Shown: positions 38,710 through 48,169 of the stretch, piece after piece
How the letters are laid out: each line of letters starts with the position of its first letter
Position numbering within the stretch: the stretch's first letter is position 1
Assembly: GCF_003315195.1 (NCBI RefSeq)
Contig: NZ_QNRV01000003.1
Span: forward strand, 62,001-126,000
DNA length: 64,000 bases
Direction of reading: 5' to 3'
From: Sutterella wadsworthensis
GTDB taxonomy: Bacteria; Pseudomonadota; Gammaproteobacteria; Burkholderiales; Burkholderiaceae_F
Program-made: the position numbers and the translations under genes
Notes under the pieces: model-generated
Told to the model about the DNA's origin: nothing
Databases searched by the model: none
The model's input: the letters and a program-made list of their open reading frames with translations, nothing else

Positions 38710-39657
38710 TTAGAACGGCAGCTTCCCGTCATCGGGCGCTTCAGGACGAACCGCGGCAGGCTGAGGCCAAAAATCAACCGGACAGTCCTTAGCATGTTCG
38801 AATGTTACGGTTTCAAAGGCTGAAGGATCCGCTAAAAGTGCACGCAGCAGCTGGTTGTTGAGGCCATGCCCCGATTTTTCTGCAATGTAATGCGCAAGCA
38901 GCGGCGCGCCGAGCACATAAAGATCCCCCATTGCGTCCAGGATCTTATGCTTCACAAATTCACCTTGTTCGCGCAACCCTCCGGGATTGAGCACCCGGAA
39001 TTCATCCATGACGATGGCGTTGGACAGTGAGCCGCCTTGCGCAAGACCAATTTTGCGAAGCATTTCCACATCCTGAACGAACCCGAATGTCCGGCACCGC
39101 GATACGGCCTGTTCATAGTTGACTTTGGAAAAGTCAATGTCAGCATATTGATCCGTAGCGTCGATCGCCGGATGACCGAAGGCAATGCGAAACGACAGCC
39201 GGAAGCCTTCGTGAGGTTCCAGCCGAGCCAGTTTGCTGCCTTCGCGCACCTCAACGGGCTTCAGAATACGCACGAAGCGCCGCGGCGCCTTCTGCTCAAC
39301 AAGCCCGGCGCTGTGAATGAGATAGACGAAGGCTGCTCCGGATCCATCCATGACGGGGATTTCCGGCGCATTGACTTCAACGAGACAATTGTCCACGCCA
39401 AGTCCCGAGAAAGCACTCATCAAATGTTCAATCGTCGCCACCGCCGCACGCCCGACGTTCACGGTCGTTGCCATGCGCGTGTCGTTCACATTCATGGGCG
39501 CAGCAGGAATATCGACAGGCGGATTAAGGTCAACGCGGCGAAAGACAATACCGGAATCTTCTGGTGCCGGATGAAGCACCAGACGGATTTTGCGGCCGCT
39601 GTGCAGACCGATGCCGACAGCGGCTACAGACTCGGCGAGCGTGCACTGGCAGAACAT
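38710..39657 (-). CDS. lpxC: UDP-3-O-acyl-N-acetylglucosamine deacetylase
   Basis: The committed zinc deacetylase of lipid A synthesis. The 315 residues hold the zinc ligands of the family: His in TIEHLMSAF near residue 78, and His/Asp in KHKILDAMGDL near 238 to 244, with the catalytic His in KSGHGLNNQLL near 264. Last gene of the leftward division/cell-wall cluster, 13 bases after ftsZ. Confidence 0.96.
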   Translation of the reverse strand: MFCQCTLAESVAAVGIGLHSGRKIRLVLHPAPEDSGIVFRRVDLNPPVDIPAAPMNVNDTRMATTVNVGRAAVATIEHLMSAFSGLGVDNCLVEVNAPEIPVMDGSGAAFVYLIHSAGLVEQKAPRRFVRILKPVEVREGSKLARLEPHEGFRLSFRIAFGHPAIDATDQYADIDFSKVNYEQAVSRCRTFGFVQDVEMLRKIGLAQGGSLSNAIVMDEFRVLNPGGLREQGEFVKHKILDAMGDLYVLGAPLLAHYIAEKSGHGLNNQLLRALLADPSAFETVTFEHAKDCPVDFWPQPAAVRPEAPDDGKLPF

Positions 39658-39670
39658 GACTCAATACGCC

Positions 39671-40828
39671 TCAGCTCAAATACTTCGGAATGCTGAATTT
39701 CGGCGCCCCTGTCTGCGCGGCTTCCTCATCGGTCTTCTTCTCCGTCTTCGGCGTGCCAAAGATCGTCGGCGGTTCGTCAGACGAAGGCTGCGAAGCTTCA
39801 GCAGCAGATGCGGGCTGACCAATTGCCGGCGCAGCGGCGGGTGACGTTGTGTCAACGGTCGTCGTCGGATCAATCGGGCGATCGAGACCGGTTGCGACTA
39901 CCGTAACACGCACTTCATCCCCCATTTCCTCAGACATAGCCGAGCCAAAGATGACGTTGGCCTGTTTGGTGACAAAGGTATTGAGTACGCCCATCGCCTC
40001 GCGAATTTCCGCGAGCGTGAGACTTTCATTGCCAGTGAAGTAAACAAGCATGCCGCGCGCCCCCTGAAGGTTGGCTCCTTCGAGCAGCGGACAAGCGATG
40101 GCCGCTTCCGCAGCTTTGCGGGCACGATCGGGACCGGATGCCGTCGCCAGGCCGATGATGGCGCTGCCGCGCTCGCTCATGACGGTCTTCAAATCTTCAA
40201 AGTCGACATTGATCGTGCCGGGCGTATGAATGATTTCCGCGATGCCGACGCAGGCTTTGTAGAGCACTTCGTTGGAGGTTTCAAAGCATTCTTTCATCGT
40301 GGCGTTCGGCGGGCATTCTTCTTCGAGCTTCTCGTTCAGAATGACGATCATCGAATCGACTTTGCTCTTGAGATTTTCAATGCCTTGTTCGGCCGTACGC
40401 ATACGGCGAGCGCCTTCAAAACTGAAGGGCTTCGTCACCACGGCCACCGTGAGAATGCCCAATTCCTTCGCAATCTCAGCAATCACCGGCGCAGCGCCCG
40501 TTCCCGTACCGCCGCCCATGCCGGCCGTAATAAAGAGCAGATTGGCTCCGCGGATCGCTTCCGCCACCTGTTCGCGCTTTTCCTGTGCGGCAGCCGCACC
40601 GATTTCCGGACGCGCTCCCGCACCCAGTCCGGTGCTGCCGAGCTGGATGTTGACGTGAGCCTTGGAGCGCTGCAGTGCCTGATGGTCCGTATTGGCAGCG
40701 ATGAACTCAATGCTCTTGGCGCCGTGGGTAATCATGTGCTCGACGGCATTTCCGCCGCCGCCGCCCACGCCGATCACCTTGATCACGGTTTTGAGCGGGT
40801 CAAATTCAGGAAGAACTTCAAAAGGCAT
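39671..40828 (-). CDS. ftsZ: Cell division GTPase FtsZ
   Basis: Tubulin-like protein forming the division ring. The 385-residue chain has GVGGGGGNAVEHM near residue 20, the tubulin signature GMGGGTGTGAAPVIA near 105, and the T7-loop region NVDFEDLKTVM near 200 to 215. A 65-residue Pro/Ala/Thr-rich linker precedes the C-terminal peptide FSIPKYLS, which keeps the IPxYL core but lacks the usual following basic residues. GAGG precedes the ATG. ftsA lies 76 bases upstream. Confidence 0.97.
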   Translation of the reverse strand: MPFEVLPEFDPLKTVIKVIGVGGGGGNAVEHMITHGAKSIEFIAANTDHQALQRSKAHVNIQLGSTGLGAGARPEIGAAAAQEKREQVAEAIRGANLLFITAGMGGGTGTGAAPVIAEIAKELGILTVAVVTKPFSFEGARRMRTAEQGIENLKSKVDSMIVILNEKLEEECPPNATMKECFETSNEVLYKACVGIAEIIHTPGTINVDFEDLKTVMSERGSAIIGLATASGPDRARKAAEAAIACPLLEGANLQGARGMLVYFTGNESLTLAEIREAMGVLNTFVTKQANVIFGSAMSEEMGDEVRVTVVATGLDRPIDPTTTVDTTSPAAAPAIGQPASAAEASQPSSDEPPTIFGTPKTEKKTDEEAAQTGAPKFSIPKYLS

Positions 40829-40904
40829 GTCAACCTCGTTAATGGAATTGGTGAATTATCCGTTCTTTTTGGCCATTCTGCGGACAGAGAAAGCGTTGGA
40901 CACG

Positions 40905-42143
40905 TCAATAGTCGCCAATGAAGAATGTCTTCAGGCGCTCACGGAATCCCTGCCGACGCCTGACGCCCCATGCATTCTCTACACCGAGCGCACCGGCGTC
41001 GATAGCACACTGCACTAAGCCAGCAGCCACTACCGAATCAGGCCGCTGCAGCAGCGCCGACTCGCCTTCTGCGCGCCGGGGCAGTCCAATACGCACACGT
41101 TTGCCCATTTCCGCCGCAGCCGCATCAGCGATGCCCGGGAGCATGGCTCCGCCGCCGGTGAGCACCACGAGTTCGACATGGTCAAAAGCTCTTGCATCAA
41201 TAAGCAGCTGTCGGTAGAGATGGAAATATTCTTGTGCGCGCGCCGCAAGGGTCTTCACGAGCAGATCCCGGGAATAAAGGCGTGAAAGCGCACCGTGAGA
41301 TTCAAACTGTACAACTTCACCGGCAATAACCTGCGACAGACGGCACTCCCCCGAATTGCGCTTTAGTTCCTCGGCTTCCTCAAGACTGATGCCGAGAACC
41401 ATAGCCAAATCGCGGGTGAAAATTTCAGCGCCCCAAGGACGCACGTCAGTGAACTGTACGCGTCCCTCAGCCATCACAATGATCGATGTCGTCTGCGCAC
41501 CGATATCGATTACCGCTGCGCCGCATGTTTTTTCGGTTTCGGAGAGAACGGCCTGAGCCGCTGCCCAGGGATGCGGCTCATAGTTGATGACCTCCACTCC
41601 GGCGCGCTGAATACAGCGCTTCAGATTGTCGGCATTGGTTTTGGAGCCGTAAAGTGCATGCACATAAGCCTCAAGCTTAGGCCCCACCAATCCGATGGGA
41701 CGGGCAGTCATCACGTCGCCGCAGCGGAACCCCTGCGGAATCAGTTTGATGACAGTGCTGCCTTTGCCTTCTCGCATGGCGGCGAGCCGAGCATTTGATT
41801 CGGCCTGTTCAACGTCTTCCCGAGAAACTTCTTGCCCGCGAAGCACCGTTTGTCCAACACAGTTGGCGCTCTGCAGGTACTTGCCGCCGATGGCCGCCCA
41901 CACACCGGAAAGCTGAACTTCAGCCGTGTACTGCGCTTCCTGCACAGCCTTGCGAATCGATTGAACAGCTTCTTGTACATCAACGACGCACCCTTCCTGT
42001 ACGCCCGAAGAGCGTGCATTCCCCATGCCGATCACCCGCATGGAACCCGGTTCTGCGCCAGGTCGCGCGACGATGCAAAGCACTTTATCCGTGCCGATGT
42101 CGAGGGCGGCAAAGAACTCGCGGCCGTGATCCTGAGACTTCAT
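40905..42143 (-). CDS. ftsA: Cell division protein FtsA
   Basis: Actin-like membrane tether for FtsZ, 412 residues. Visible: LDIGTDKVLCIVA near residue 14 (phosphate 1), VIDIGAQTTSIIV near 205 (phosphate 2), and the adenosine motif VVLTGGGAMLPGI near 330. The C-terminal RERLKTFFIGDY forms the amphipathic membrane-targeting helix. Between ftsQ and ftsZ in standard order. Confidence 0.96.
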   Translation of the reverse strand: MKSQDHGREFFAALDIGTDKVLCIVARPGAEPGSMRVIGMGNARSSGVQEGCVVDVQEAVQSIRKAVQEAQYTAEVQLSGVWAAIGGKYLQSANCVGQTVLRGQEVSREDVEQAESNARLAAMREGKGSTVIKLIPQGFRCGDVMTARPIGLVGPKLEAYVHALYGSKTNADNLKRCIQRAGVEVINYEPHPWAAAQAVLSETEKTCGAAVIDIGAQTTSIIVMAEGRVQFTDVRPWGAEIFTRDLAMVLGISLEEAEELKRNSGECRLSQVIAGEVVQFESHGALSRLYSRDLLVKTLAARAQEYFHLYRQLLIDARAFDHVELVVLTGGGAMLPGIADAAAAEMGKRVRIGLPRRAEGESALLQRPDSVVAAGLVQCAIDAGALGVENAWGVRRRQGFRERLKTFFIGDY

Positions 42144-42214
42144 GAGAGCAATGGATGGGAAAGGAAGGATTCGAAAGAAGGATATTGTAGGACGTCATAT
42201 GACGCAGTGAGCAT

Positions 42215-43396
42215 TTAGCGGGCAGCTGCACCGCCTTCAGTCTCATGCGACTCGCTCGATGCCGCATCCGCGGCATCATCCGCAGCCGATGCTGCCTCAA
42301 TATCGTCCACTGAGTCTTTGCTTGATGACGCTTCCGCTTCTGCCGCCGCATCCGCCGCGCCATCGGCATCCCCAAGCGATGGACGAGCACTGCTCTGAGC
42401 GGACGCGGCCTGCACGGATGCCAGATATTCCGCCACCTGTTCGCGATTGACCTTGCCGGCTGCAATCGCCCGACGATAGCGGGCATCGAGCGAAGCCGGC
42501 GGTCCGCCCATAATTTCCACAATTCGCGGATACGCTTCCACCACCTGACGCAGACGCTCCTCAACGGCTGCGCCGTTAGCATCGCGTCCGAGTTCAATCT
42601 TTGTGGGGGGAATCGTCGGACTTTCTATCGTAAGCGTCCAGCTGCCTCGGTCTGAAAGCTCCAGTTCGGTAATCTTGGCGGGAATATGTTCCGTCAGTCC
42701 GCTGAATCGGCGCCAGCGGCGAAGCATTTCCGGTACGGCCTGAGCCTCCCCGCGAAACGTTGGAGCCCCGGCCGTTTCCGATCCTTCATCAGGATTGGCC
42801 GAAAAAAGCTGACCTTCACCGCTGACGAGCCGGCCGTCTTCATAGACAGCCGCGGCTTCGTATACCGTCACATCAATCATCAGCGCGTCGGGCCAAACAC
42901 GGCGCACTGCGGCGTACTGCACCCAGGGCACCGTTTCGGCGGCATCTCTGACGGCCTTCAAATCAACCGTAAAAAAGGTTTTACCTGCAGCAGCGGGCTC
43001 CACTGCTTCCTTTAACCTCGCCAACGGCACCTTCTGGACGTCCCCGGTCATCTCCAGCCGCTGAAGCATGAAGATCCGCCCATCAGCGGCCTCTCGCACG
43101 ACAAGCGCGCCCAGTATGAGCACAGTCAGGAGTCCCGCCACTCGCGCCGCAGGAAGCCCCCATCGCCGAAGACCGTAACGCATGCGTTCGGCCGCACCGA
43201 GACGTTCGCGCGGCACAGGAGGAAGTTCATCCGCAAATTCAGGCGTGCGGCTCCCTACATGCAGATTGTCCGCAGCTGCCCGCTTTCCTCTGGCAGCAAG
43301 CGTCGGCTCCTGCCGCCCCAGACTGTCCTGAGGCAGGGGGATCTGTCGCAAAGGATTGCCGGCAGCGTCGGTCCGTTCAGTTTGCGGTACGTCCAT
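42215..43396 (-). CDS. ftsQ: Cell division protein FtsQ with a long acidic tail
   Basis: Single-pass divisome scaffold, 393 residues, clearly longer than E. coli FtsQ (276). Cytosolic N-terminus of about 80 residues, transmembrane helix about 84 to 102, POTRA domain about 109 to 178 (FMLQRLEMTGDVQKV), then the beta domain to about 290 (PTIPPTKIELGRD). The last 70 residues, about 325 to 393, are Ala/Ser/Asp/Glu-rich low-complexity sequence with no family counterpart that I recognise. In the periplasm it should bind FtsL and FtsB. Lies 23 bases after ddl. Confidence 0.92.
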   Translation of the reverse strand: MDVPQTERTDAAGNPLRQIPLPQDSLGRQEPTLAARGKRAAADNLHVGSRTPEFADELPPVPRERLGAAERMRYGLRRWGLPAARVAGLLTVLILGALVVREAADGRIFMLQRLEMTGDVQKVPLARLKEAVEPAAAGKTFFTVDLKAVRDAAETVPWVQYAAVRRVWPDALMIDVTVYEAAAVYEDGRLVSGEGQLFSANPDEGSETAGAPTFRGEAQAVPEMLRRWRRFSGLTEHIPAKITELELSDRGSWTLTIESPTIPPTKIELGRDANGAAVEERLRQVVEAYPRIVEIMGGPPASLDARYRRAIAAGKVNREQVAEYLASVQAASAQSSARPSLGDADGAADAAAEAEASSSKDSVDDIEAASAADDAADAASSESHETEGGAAAR

Positions 43397-43419
43397 CTTC
43401 GGTCAAAGCGCAGATCAGA

Positions 43420-44379
43420 TCAAGCAATGTCCGTGCGGGCGAGTCCGAGCACTCTGAGGCAGAGGTCGGCATAGGACAGCCCTACAGCACGAGCCGCCAT
43501 CGGCACGAGCGAGTGCGGGGTCATGCCCGGCGACGTATTGATTTCGAGCAGTGCAAATGTTCCGTCAGCACGTTCAAGCGCGTCGACTCTCGACCATCCG
43601 CGGCAGCCGAGCACTGCGAAGGCTTTCTCGCAAGCAGCAGCAAGCGCTTTCGCCGAAGCCTCTGGAAGCTTTGCCGGACACTCGTAGCGCACCACATCCG
43701 TGTAGTACTTATTCTGAAAATCGTAACTGCCTTCAGGAGCACAGATCTCAATCACGGGGAGCGCCTTGCCATCCAGAATGGCCACCGTAAACTCGCGCCC
43801 GTGAATGTACTCCTCCACCAACACCTCTGCGGCATCACGCTCAGCAGCTGCATTGAGCGCAGCTCGCAGCGAATGAAGGGAAAGCGCATCGCGATCGAGC
43901 TTGGTAACACCAATCGAGGAGCCGTCATGACCGGGCTTAACGACAACGCCGTCAGCACCAAACTCGGCAATGGCACGCTCGAGCTCAGCATCCGATGCGG
44001 CTGCCGTCAAACGCACGCCCGCAGGCACGGAAATGCCGTTGGCACGCCAAATGTTCTTCGTAAGCTCCTTATCCATCGCAATCGCCGAAGCCGTCACGCC
44101 AGGACCGGTATAGGGAAGACCTATGCAATTGAGGAGTCCCTGTACGGAGCCGTCCTCGCCCAAGGTCCCGTGAAGCGCAATAAAGGCGGCATCATATGCG
44201 CCCTCTTCCAGACCGCCCACGCTGTCAACAGCCGGATCCCAGCTTTCAACCTCCAGGCCCTTTGAAGCCAACGCCTCCTTTACGCCGCGCCCCGATAGAA
44301 GCGAAACCTCACGCTCAGAGGAAATGCCTCCCTCGAGCACTACAACGCGTTCAAGACGCGGTTCTTCTGCTTGGGTCAT
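43420..44379 (-). CDS. ddl: D-alanine--D-alanine ligase
   Basis: Makes the D-Ala-D-Ala dipeptide used by MurF. The 319-residue ATP-grasp enzyme has GGISSEREVSLLSG near residue 20, ALHGTLGEDGSVQGLL near 73, VVKPGHDGSSIGV near 155, and FALLEINTSPGMTPHSLVP near 272. The ATG at 44379 follows TAGGAG; a frame 25 codons longer overlaps murC and is not supported. One of the usual dcw members; murB is absent from this cluster. Confidence 0.95.
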   Translation of the reverse strand: MTQAEEPRLERVVVLEGGISSEREVSLLSGRGVKEALASKGLEVESWDPAVDSVGGLEEGAYDAAFIALHGTLGEDGSVQGLLNCIGLPYTGPGVTASAIAMDKELTKNIWRANGISVPAGVRLTAAASDAELERAIAEFGADGVVVKPGHDGSSIGVTKLDRDALSLHSLRAALNAAAERDAAEVLVEEYIHGREFTVAILDGKALPVIEICAPEGSYDFQNKYYTDVVRYECPAKLPEASAKALAAACEKAFAVLGCRGWSRVDALERADGTFALLEINTSPGMTPHSLVPMAARAVGLSYADLCLRVLGLARTDIA

Positions 44380-44404
44380 TTGCAGACTCCTATTTTTTAT
44401 TCCA

Positions 44405-45802
44405 TCAGAGACGACCGGCGAGTTTCGGCGCCGCACGGCCAATTGAGCCCGCACCCATCGTTACGACAACGTCACCGGGCTCTACGAGCGAGCGCACGGC
44501 ATCGGGCACTTGATCAACATCCACCACAACGGGTTCACTGCGGCCAGAGGCTTTGATGGCCTCGGCAAGATGGTGACTGTCTGCACCGGGGATGGGGGCT
44601 TCCCCCGCAGGATAAACATTGGCCAACACGACGCCGTCGACATCCTCAAGGACCTTCACAAAATCATTGAAGCAGTCGCGCGTACGAGTGTAGCGGTGCG
44701 GCTGGAAAGCAACGACAATGCGGCGGCCGGGCCACGCACCGCGTACTGCCGCGAGGGTTGCCGCCATTTCGTGCGGATGATGACCATAGTCATCAATCAG
44801 TGTGAAGGTTCCCGTGATGCGGCCATCCGCATCCTGAATAGGAATATCACCCCACTGTGCAAAGCGCCGGCCTACGCCCTTAAATTCTGCCAAGCCGCGC
44901 TTGATGTCTTCGTCCTTAACGCCCGCCAAGGTCGCGATTGCGACCGCCGCCAAGGCATTGCGCACATTATGTACGCCCGGCAGGTTCAGTACGACGGGCA
45001 GCGGCGGATGATCAGGGCGAAGAACCGTAAAACGCATGCGCGTGCCATCGGCCGTCACATCAATTGCGCGAACGGTAGCGTCATGAGAAAGACCGTACCC
45101 AATCACGGGTTTCGTTACGCGCGGACGAATCGAGCGAACGTTATCGTCGTCCATGCAGAGCACGGCTACGCCGTAAAAAGGCAGACGTCCGAGAAAGTCC
45201 ACAAAAGCACTCTTTAGTTTCTCAAAGTCGTGCCCATAGGTATCCATGTGGTCTTCGTCAATGTTGGTAACGGCAGCAATAACCGGCGTGAGATTCAGAA
45301 ACGACGCATCAGATTCATCGGCTTCGGCCACCAGAAATTCGCCCGTTCCCAAGCGAGCATTCGCGCCTGCGCTATTGAGTTTTCCGCCGATGACAAAAGT
45401 CGGATCCAGTCCGCCTGCGGCGAGCAGTGATGCGGTAAGCGAGGTGGTCGTCGTTTTCCCATGAGCGCCTGCAATTGCAATGCCGCGGCGCAGCCGCATT
45501 AATTCAGCAAGCATCACCGCGCGCGGGACGACTGGAATATCGAGTTCACGAGCAGCGGTAACTTCTGGGTTGTCAGCCTTTACGGCCGAAGAAACGATCA
45601 CTGCATCCGCGCCGCGGATGTTCTTCTTGTCGTGTCCGAGCGAAATGCGCGCCCCCAAAGACTGCAGACGTTCAGTCACGGGCGACGCAGCGATATCCGA
45701 GCCGCTGACGACATAACCTAAATTGAGGAGCACTTCGGCGATGCCGCTCATGCCAGCACCGCCGATCCCGACGAAATGCAGATGATTGACCAGAAACTTC
45801 AA
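44405..45802 (-). CDS. murC: UDP-N-acetylmuramate--L-alanine ligase
   Basis: Adds L-Ala to UDP-MurNAc, the first peptide-stem step. The 465 residues begin with the Mur N-domain [18 protein letters not shown], carry the ATP motif [11 protein letters not shown] near residue 111, [10 protein letters not shown] near 165 and the C-terminal [10 protein letters not shown] near 340. The start is a TTG at 45802 preceded by GGAG with a 7-base spacer; no ATG fits. murG lies 41 bases upstream. Confidence 0.95.
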   Translation of the reverse strand: MKFLVNHLHFVGIGGAGMSGIAEVLLNLGYVVSGSDIAASPVTERLQSLGARISLGHDKKNIRGADAVIVSSAVKADNPEVTAARELDIPVVPRAVMLAELMRLRRGIAIAGAHGKTTTTSLTASLLAAGGLDPTFVIGGKLNSAGANARLGTGEFLVAEADESDASFLNLTPVIAAVTNIDEDHMDTYGHDFEKLKSAFVDFLGRLPFYGVAVLCMDDDNVRSIRPRVTKPVIGYGLSHDATVRAIDVTADGTRMRFTVLRPDHPPLPVVLNLPGVHNVRNALAAVAIATLAGVKDEDIKRGLAEFKGVGRRFAQWGDIPIQDADGRITGTFTLIDDYGHHPHEMAATLAAVRGAWPGRRIVVAFQPHRYTRTRDCFNDFVKVLEDVDGVVLANVYPAGEAPIPGADSHHLAEAIKASGRSEPVVVDVDQVPDAVRSLVEPGDVVVTMGAGSIGRAAPKLAGRL

Positions 45803-45843
45803 GGTGGTTCTCCGTAAAAGGGGCAAATATTCGCGTGCGAGCG

Positions 45844-46980
45844 TCAGGCCTTCGGGATCTTCGGCGCCCGACGTGCGACGACTTCTTCAATCAAGTCAGC
45901 GACTTTAGCCGCCGCATCCGGCGCGGCAATGGCGCGTGCTGCTTGAGCATGCTCGAGCAGCGACTCACGCGTCATGCCTGAAATGAGCTTGGCCACAGCC
46001 TGCGGGGTAAAGTCCGCTTGATTCACCAACCAGGCCGCCCCCCGATCCGCAAGATATTTGGCATTGCCGAGCTGGTGCTTAGTGGTTTTGGCAATAAAAG
46101 GCACCAACACTGCAGCGGCGCCCGCTGCGCACAATTCCGAACAGCTCGTTGCACCCGATCGGCACAGCACCAGGTCACTTTCGCGGTAGCGCGCTGCCAT
46201 ATCGTCAATGAAAGGCACGACTTCAGCCGCAACGCCTGCCTTGGCATACGCTTCGCGCACAGCCGCATCACGATCGCGCCCAGTCTGATGAAGGACAATA
46301 GGACGCTCACTCTCAGGAATCATTGCCAAAGCCTGCGGCAGCACGTCGTTGAGTACCTGAGCGCCCAGCGAACCGCCGAAAATAAAGAGTTTTAGCGGCC
46401 CCGTACGCCCGGCAAAACGCTCTGCGGGCGCCGGCAGCGCCGCGATTTCGGCGCGCACGGGATTCCCTGTCGTATGCCCTTTGATGCCTGCAAACGTGCG
46501 GGCACCGCCCGCAAACCCGCAGGCCAGCGCATCGCAAAAAGGCAGCACAGTATTGGTGGACATCAAGAGGTCAGCGTCGCAATTCATCAGCACAATGGGA
46601 CGCTTGAGATTCTGCGCCGCAAAGCATACCGGCACAGCGATGTAGCCGCCCGTGGAAAACACTGCCGTCGGACGAAGTTTTTTAAGCAGCTTGCGGGCAT
46701 CCCAGATAGCCTTGAGCATCTTGATGCCGCCCGTAATCATCCCTGTAATGCCGCGTCCGCGCATGCCTTGGAAGTTAAGCGGATGGAATTCGATCCCCTG
46801 ACGCTCTACAAGCCCTTTTTCCATGCCGGTGGTCGTGCCAATCCAAACGATCTTCCATCCTCGATCGGCCATTACGCGAGCGACGGCCAGACCAGGCATC
46901 ACATGTCCGCCAGTCCCTGCAGCGGCGATGACGAGCGTGCGGCCGTCGGCCGCAGTTTGTTGTTTGTTGTCAGCGGTCAC
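45844..46980 (-). CDS. murG: Lipid II synthase (UDP-GlcNAc transferase) MurG
   Basis: Inner-membrane-face glycosyltransferase that adds GlcNAc to lipid I. The 378-residue protein has the N-terminal G loop [16 protein letters not shown] near residue 17 and the second G loop [11 protein letters not shown] near 205, plus [11 protein letters not shown] near 275 for the UDP-GlcNAc site. Start is a GTG at 46980, overlapping the ftsW stop (GTGA) and preceded by AGGAGG; the 60-codon longer frame lies in ftsW. Confidence 0.95.
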   Translation of the reverse strand: MTADNKQQTAADGRTLVIAAAGTGGHVMPGLAVARVMADRGWKIVWIGTTTGMEKGLVERQGIEFHPLNFQGMRGRGITGMITGGIKMLKAIWDARKLLKKLRPTAVFSTGGYIAVPVCFAAQNLKRPIVLMNCDADLLMSTNTVLPFCDALACGFAGGARTFAGIKGHTTGNPVRAEIAALPAPAERFAGRTGPLKLFIFGGSLGAQVLNDVLPQALAMIPESERPIVLHQTGRDRDAAVREAYAKAGVAAEVVPFIDDMAARYRESDLVLCRSGATSCSELCAAGAAAVLVPFIAKTTKHQLGNAKYLADRGAAWLVNQADFTPQAVAKLISGMTRESLLEHAQAARAIAAPDAAAKVADLIEEVVARRAPKIPKA

Positions 46981-48149
46981 ACCTGACCTCCTCGCATCAA
47001 AATTTTGTTTTCTCGGTCTACTCTTAAAAGCAGTCCAATGGCGATCATGGATGAGAGCATGGAGGATCCCCCAAAGCTCACAAACGGAAGCGTGAGCCCT
47101 TTCGTCGGAAACGCCCCGGAAGCTACGCCAATATTGATAATCGCCTGAACTCCGAACCAAAGTCCCACACCTTGCGCCAGCAAGCCCGGGAAAAAGCGCT
47201 CCAGCTTGATCGCCTGCCGACCGATTTCGAATGTGCGGCGAATGAGCCAGTAAAAAATAAAGAGGATGAGGATAACACCGACCAGTCCGGTTTCCTCCGC
47301 CACTACAGCCATGATGAAGTCGGTATGAGCCTCGGGCAGGTAGTTGAGCTTCTCGACGGAACCGCCGAGCCCTACGCCGAAGAGTTCACCGCGGCCGAAG
47401 GCGATGAGCGAATGTGAAAGCTGGTAGGCCTGCCCCAGAACATACTCATCGGACCATGGATCCAAATACGCCAATACGCGCGAGAGGCGCCACGGCGTCA
47501 TAAAAATCATCAGTGCCACGAAAGCGACGATCACCGTGCCGACGGCAAGAAAGATCTTCATCGACAGACCGCCCAGAAAGAGCACGCCCATGATGACTAC
47601 CGATACCACCACCGTCGCCCCTAGGTCGGGCTGCTGCATCAGCATGAAGGCGATGATCACCATGACAATCGCCATGGGGAAGAACCCCTTTGAAAAGGAG
47701 TGCATGTACTCCTGACGCTTCACGGTAAAGGCTGCGGCATAAATCAGAGCGCAGAGCTTCACCATTTCCGAAGCCTGAATCGAAAGGGGCCCGAGCTGCA
47801 GCCATCGGCGAGCGCCGTTGACGCTCTTGCCGATAACGGGAAGAAACACACTGGCAAGGAGCAGCAAACCGACCGGCAGCAGCCAGGTGGAGTGACGATA
47901 CCAAAAGTTCATCGGCACGCGGTAAACCACCGCTGCGGCGCATAGCGCAAGGAGAATGCTCATCAAGTGGCGCTTGACTTCGCCGAAATTGGCAGAATCT
48001 CCCAACCCGCCCGCGCCCATGGAGGACGTGGCCGAAAAGACCATGACCGTTCCAAAACAGACGAGCGCGGTGGTACAGATGATCACTTCCCAGTTAAGGC
48101 CGGGCGATGAACGTTGATCTGCACCCCAGTCGGAATCTAAACGCCTCAC
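46977..48149 (-). CDS. ftsW: Septal peptidoglycan polymerase FtsW
   Basis: SEDS-family glycosyltransferase of 390 residues with about ten transmembrane helices; polymerises lipid II with FtsI. Family features: GARRWLQLGPLSIQASEMVKL near residues 105 to 125, the catalytic Asp-bearing loop in the second half, and LTLPFVSFGGSSMLSSM near 350. GTG start behind GAGG. Overlaps murG downstream by 4 bases. Confidence 0.95.
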   Translation of the reverse strand: MRRLDSDWGADQRSSPGLNWEVIICTTALVCFGTVMVFSATSSMGAGGLGDSANFGEVKRHLMSILLALCAAAVVYRVPMNFWYRHSTWLLPVGLLLLASVFLPVIGKSVNGARRWLQLGPLSIQASEMVKLCALIYAAAFTVKRQEYMHSFSKGFFPMAIVMVIIAFMLMQQPDLGATVVVSVVIMGVLFLGGLSMKIFLAVGTVIVAFVALMIFMTPWRLSRVLAYLDPWSDEYVLGQAYQLSHSLIAFGRGELFGVGLGGSVEKLNYLPEAHTDFIMAVVAEETGLVGVILILFIFYWLIRRTFEIGRQAIKLERFFPGLLAQGVGLWFGVQAIINIGVASGAFPTKGLTLPFVSFGGSSMLSSMIAIGLLLRVDRENKILMRGGQV

Positions 48150-48169
48150 AGAAAACCTCTCTTACGCCA

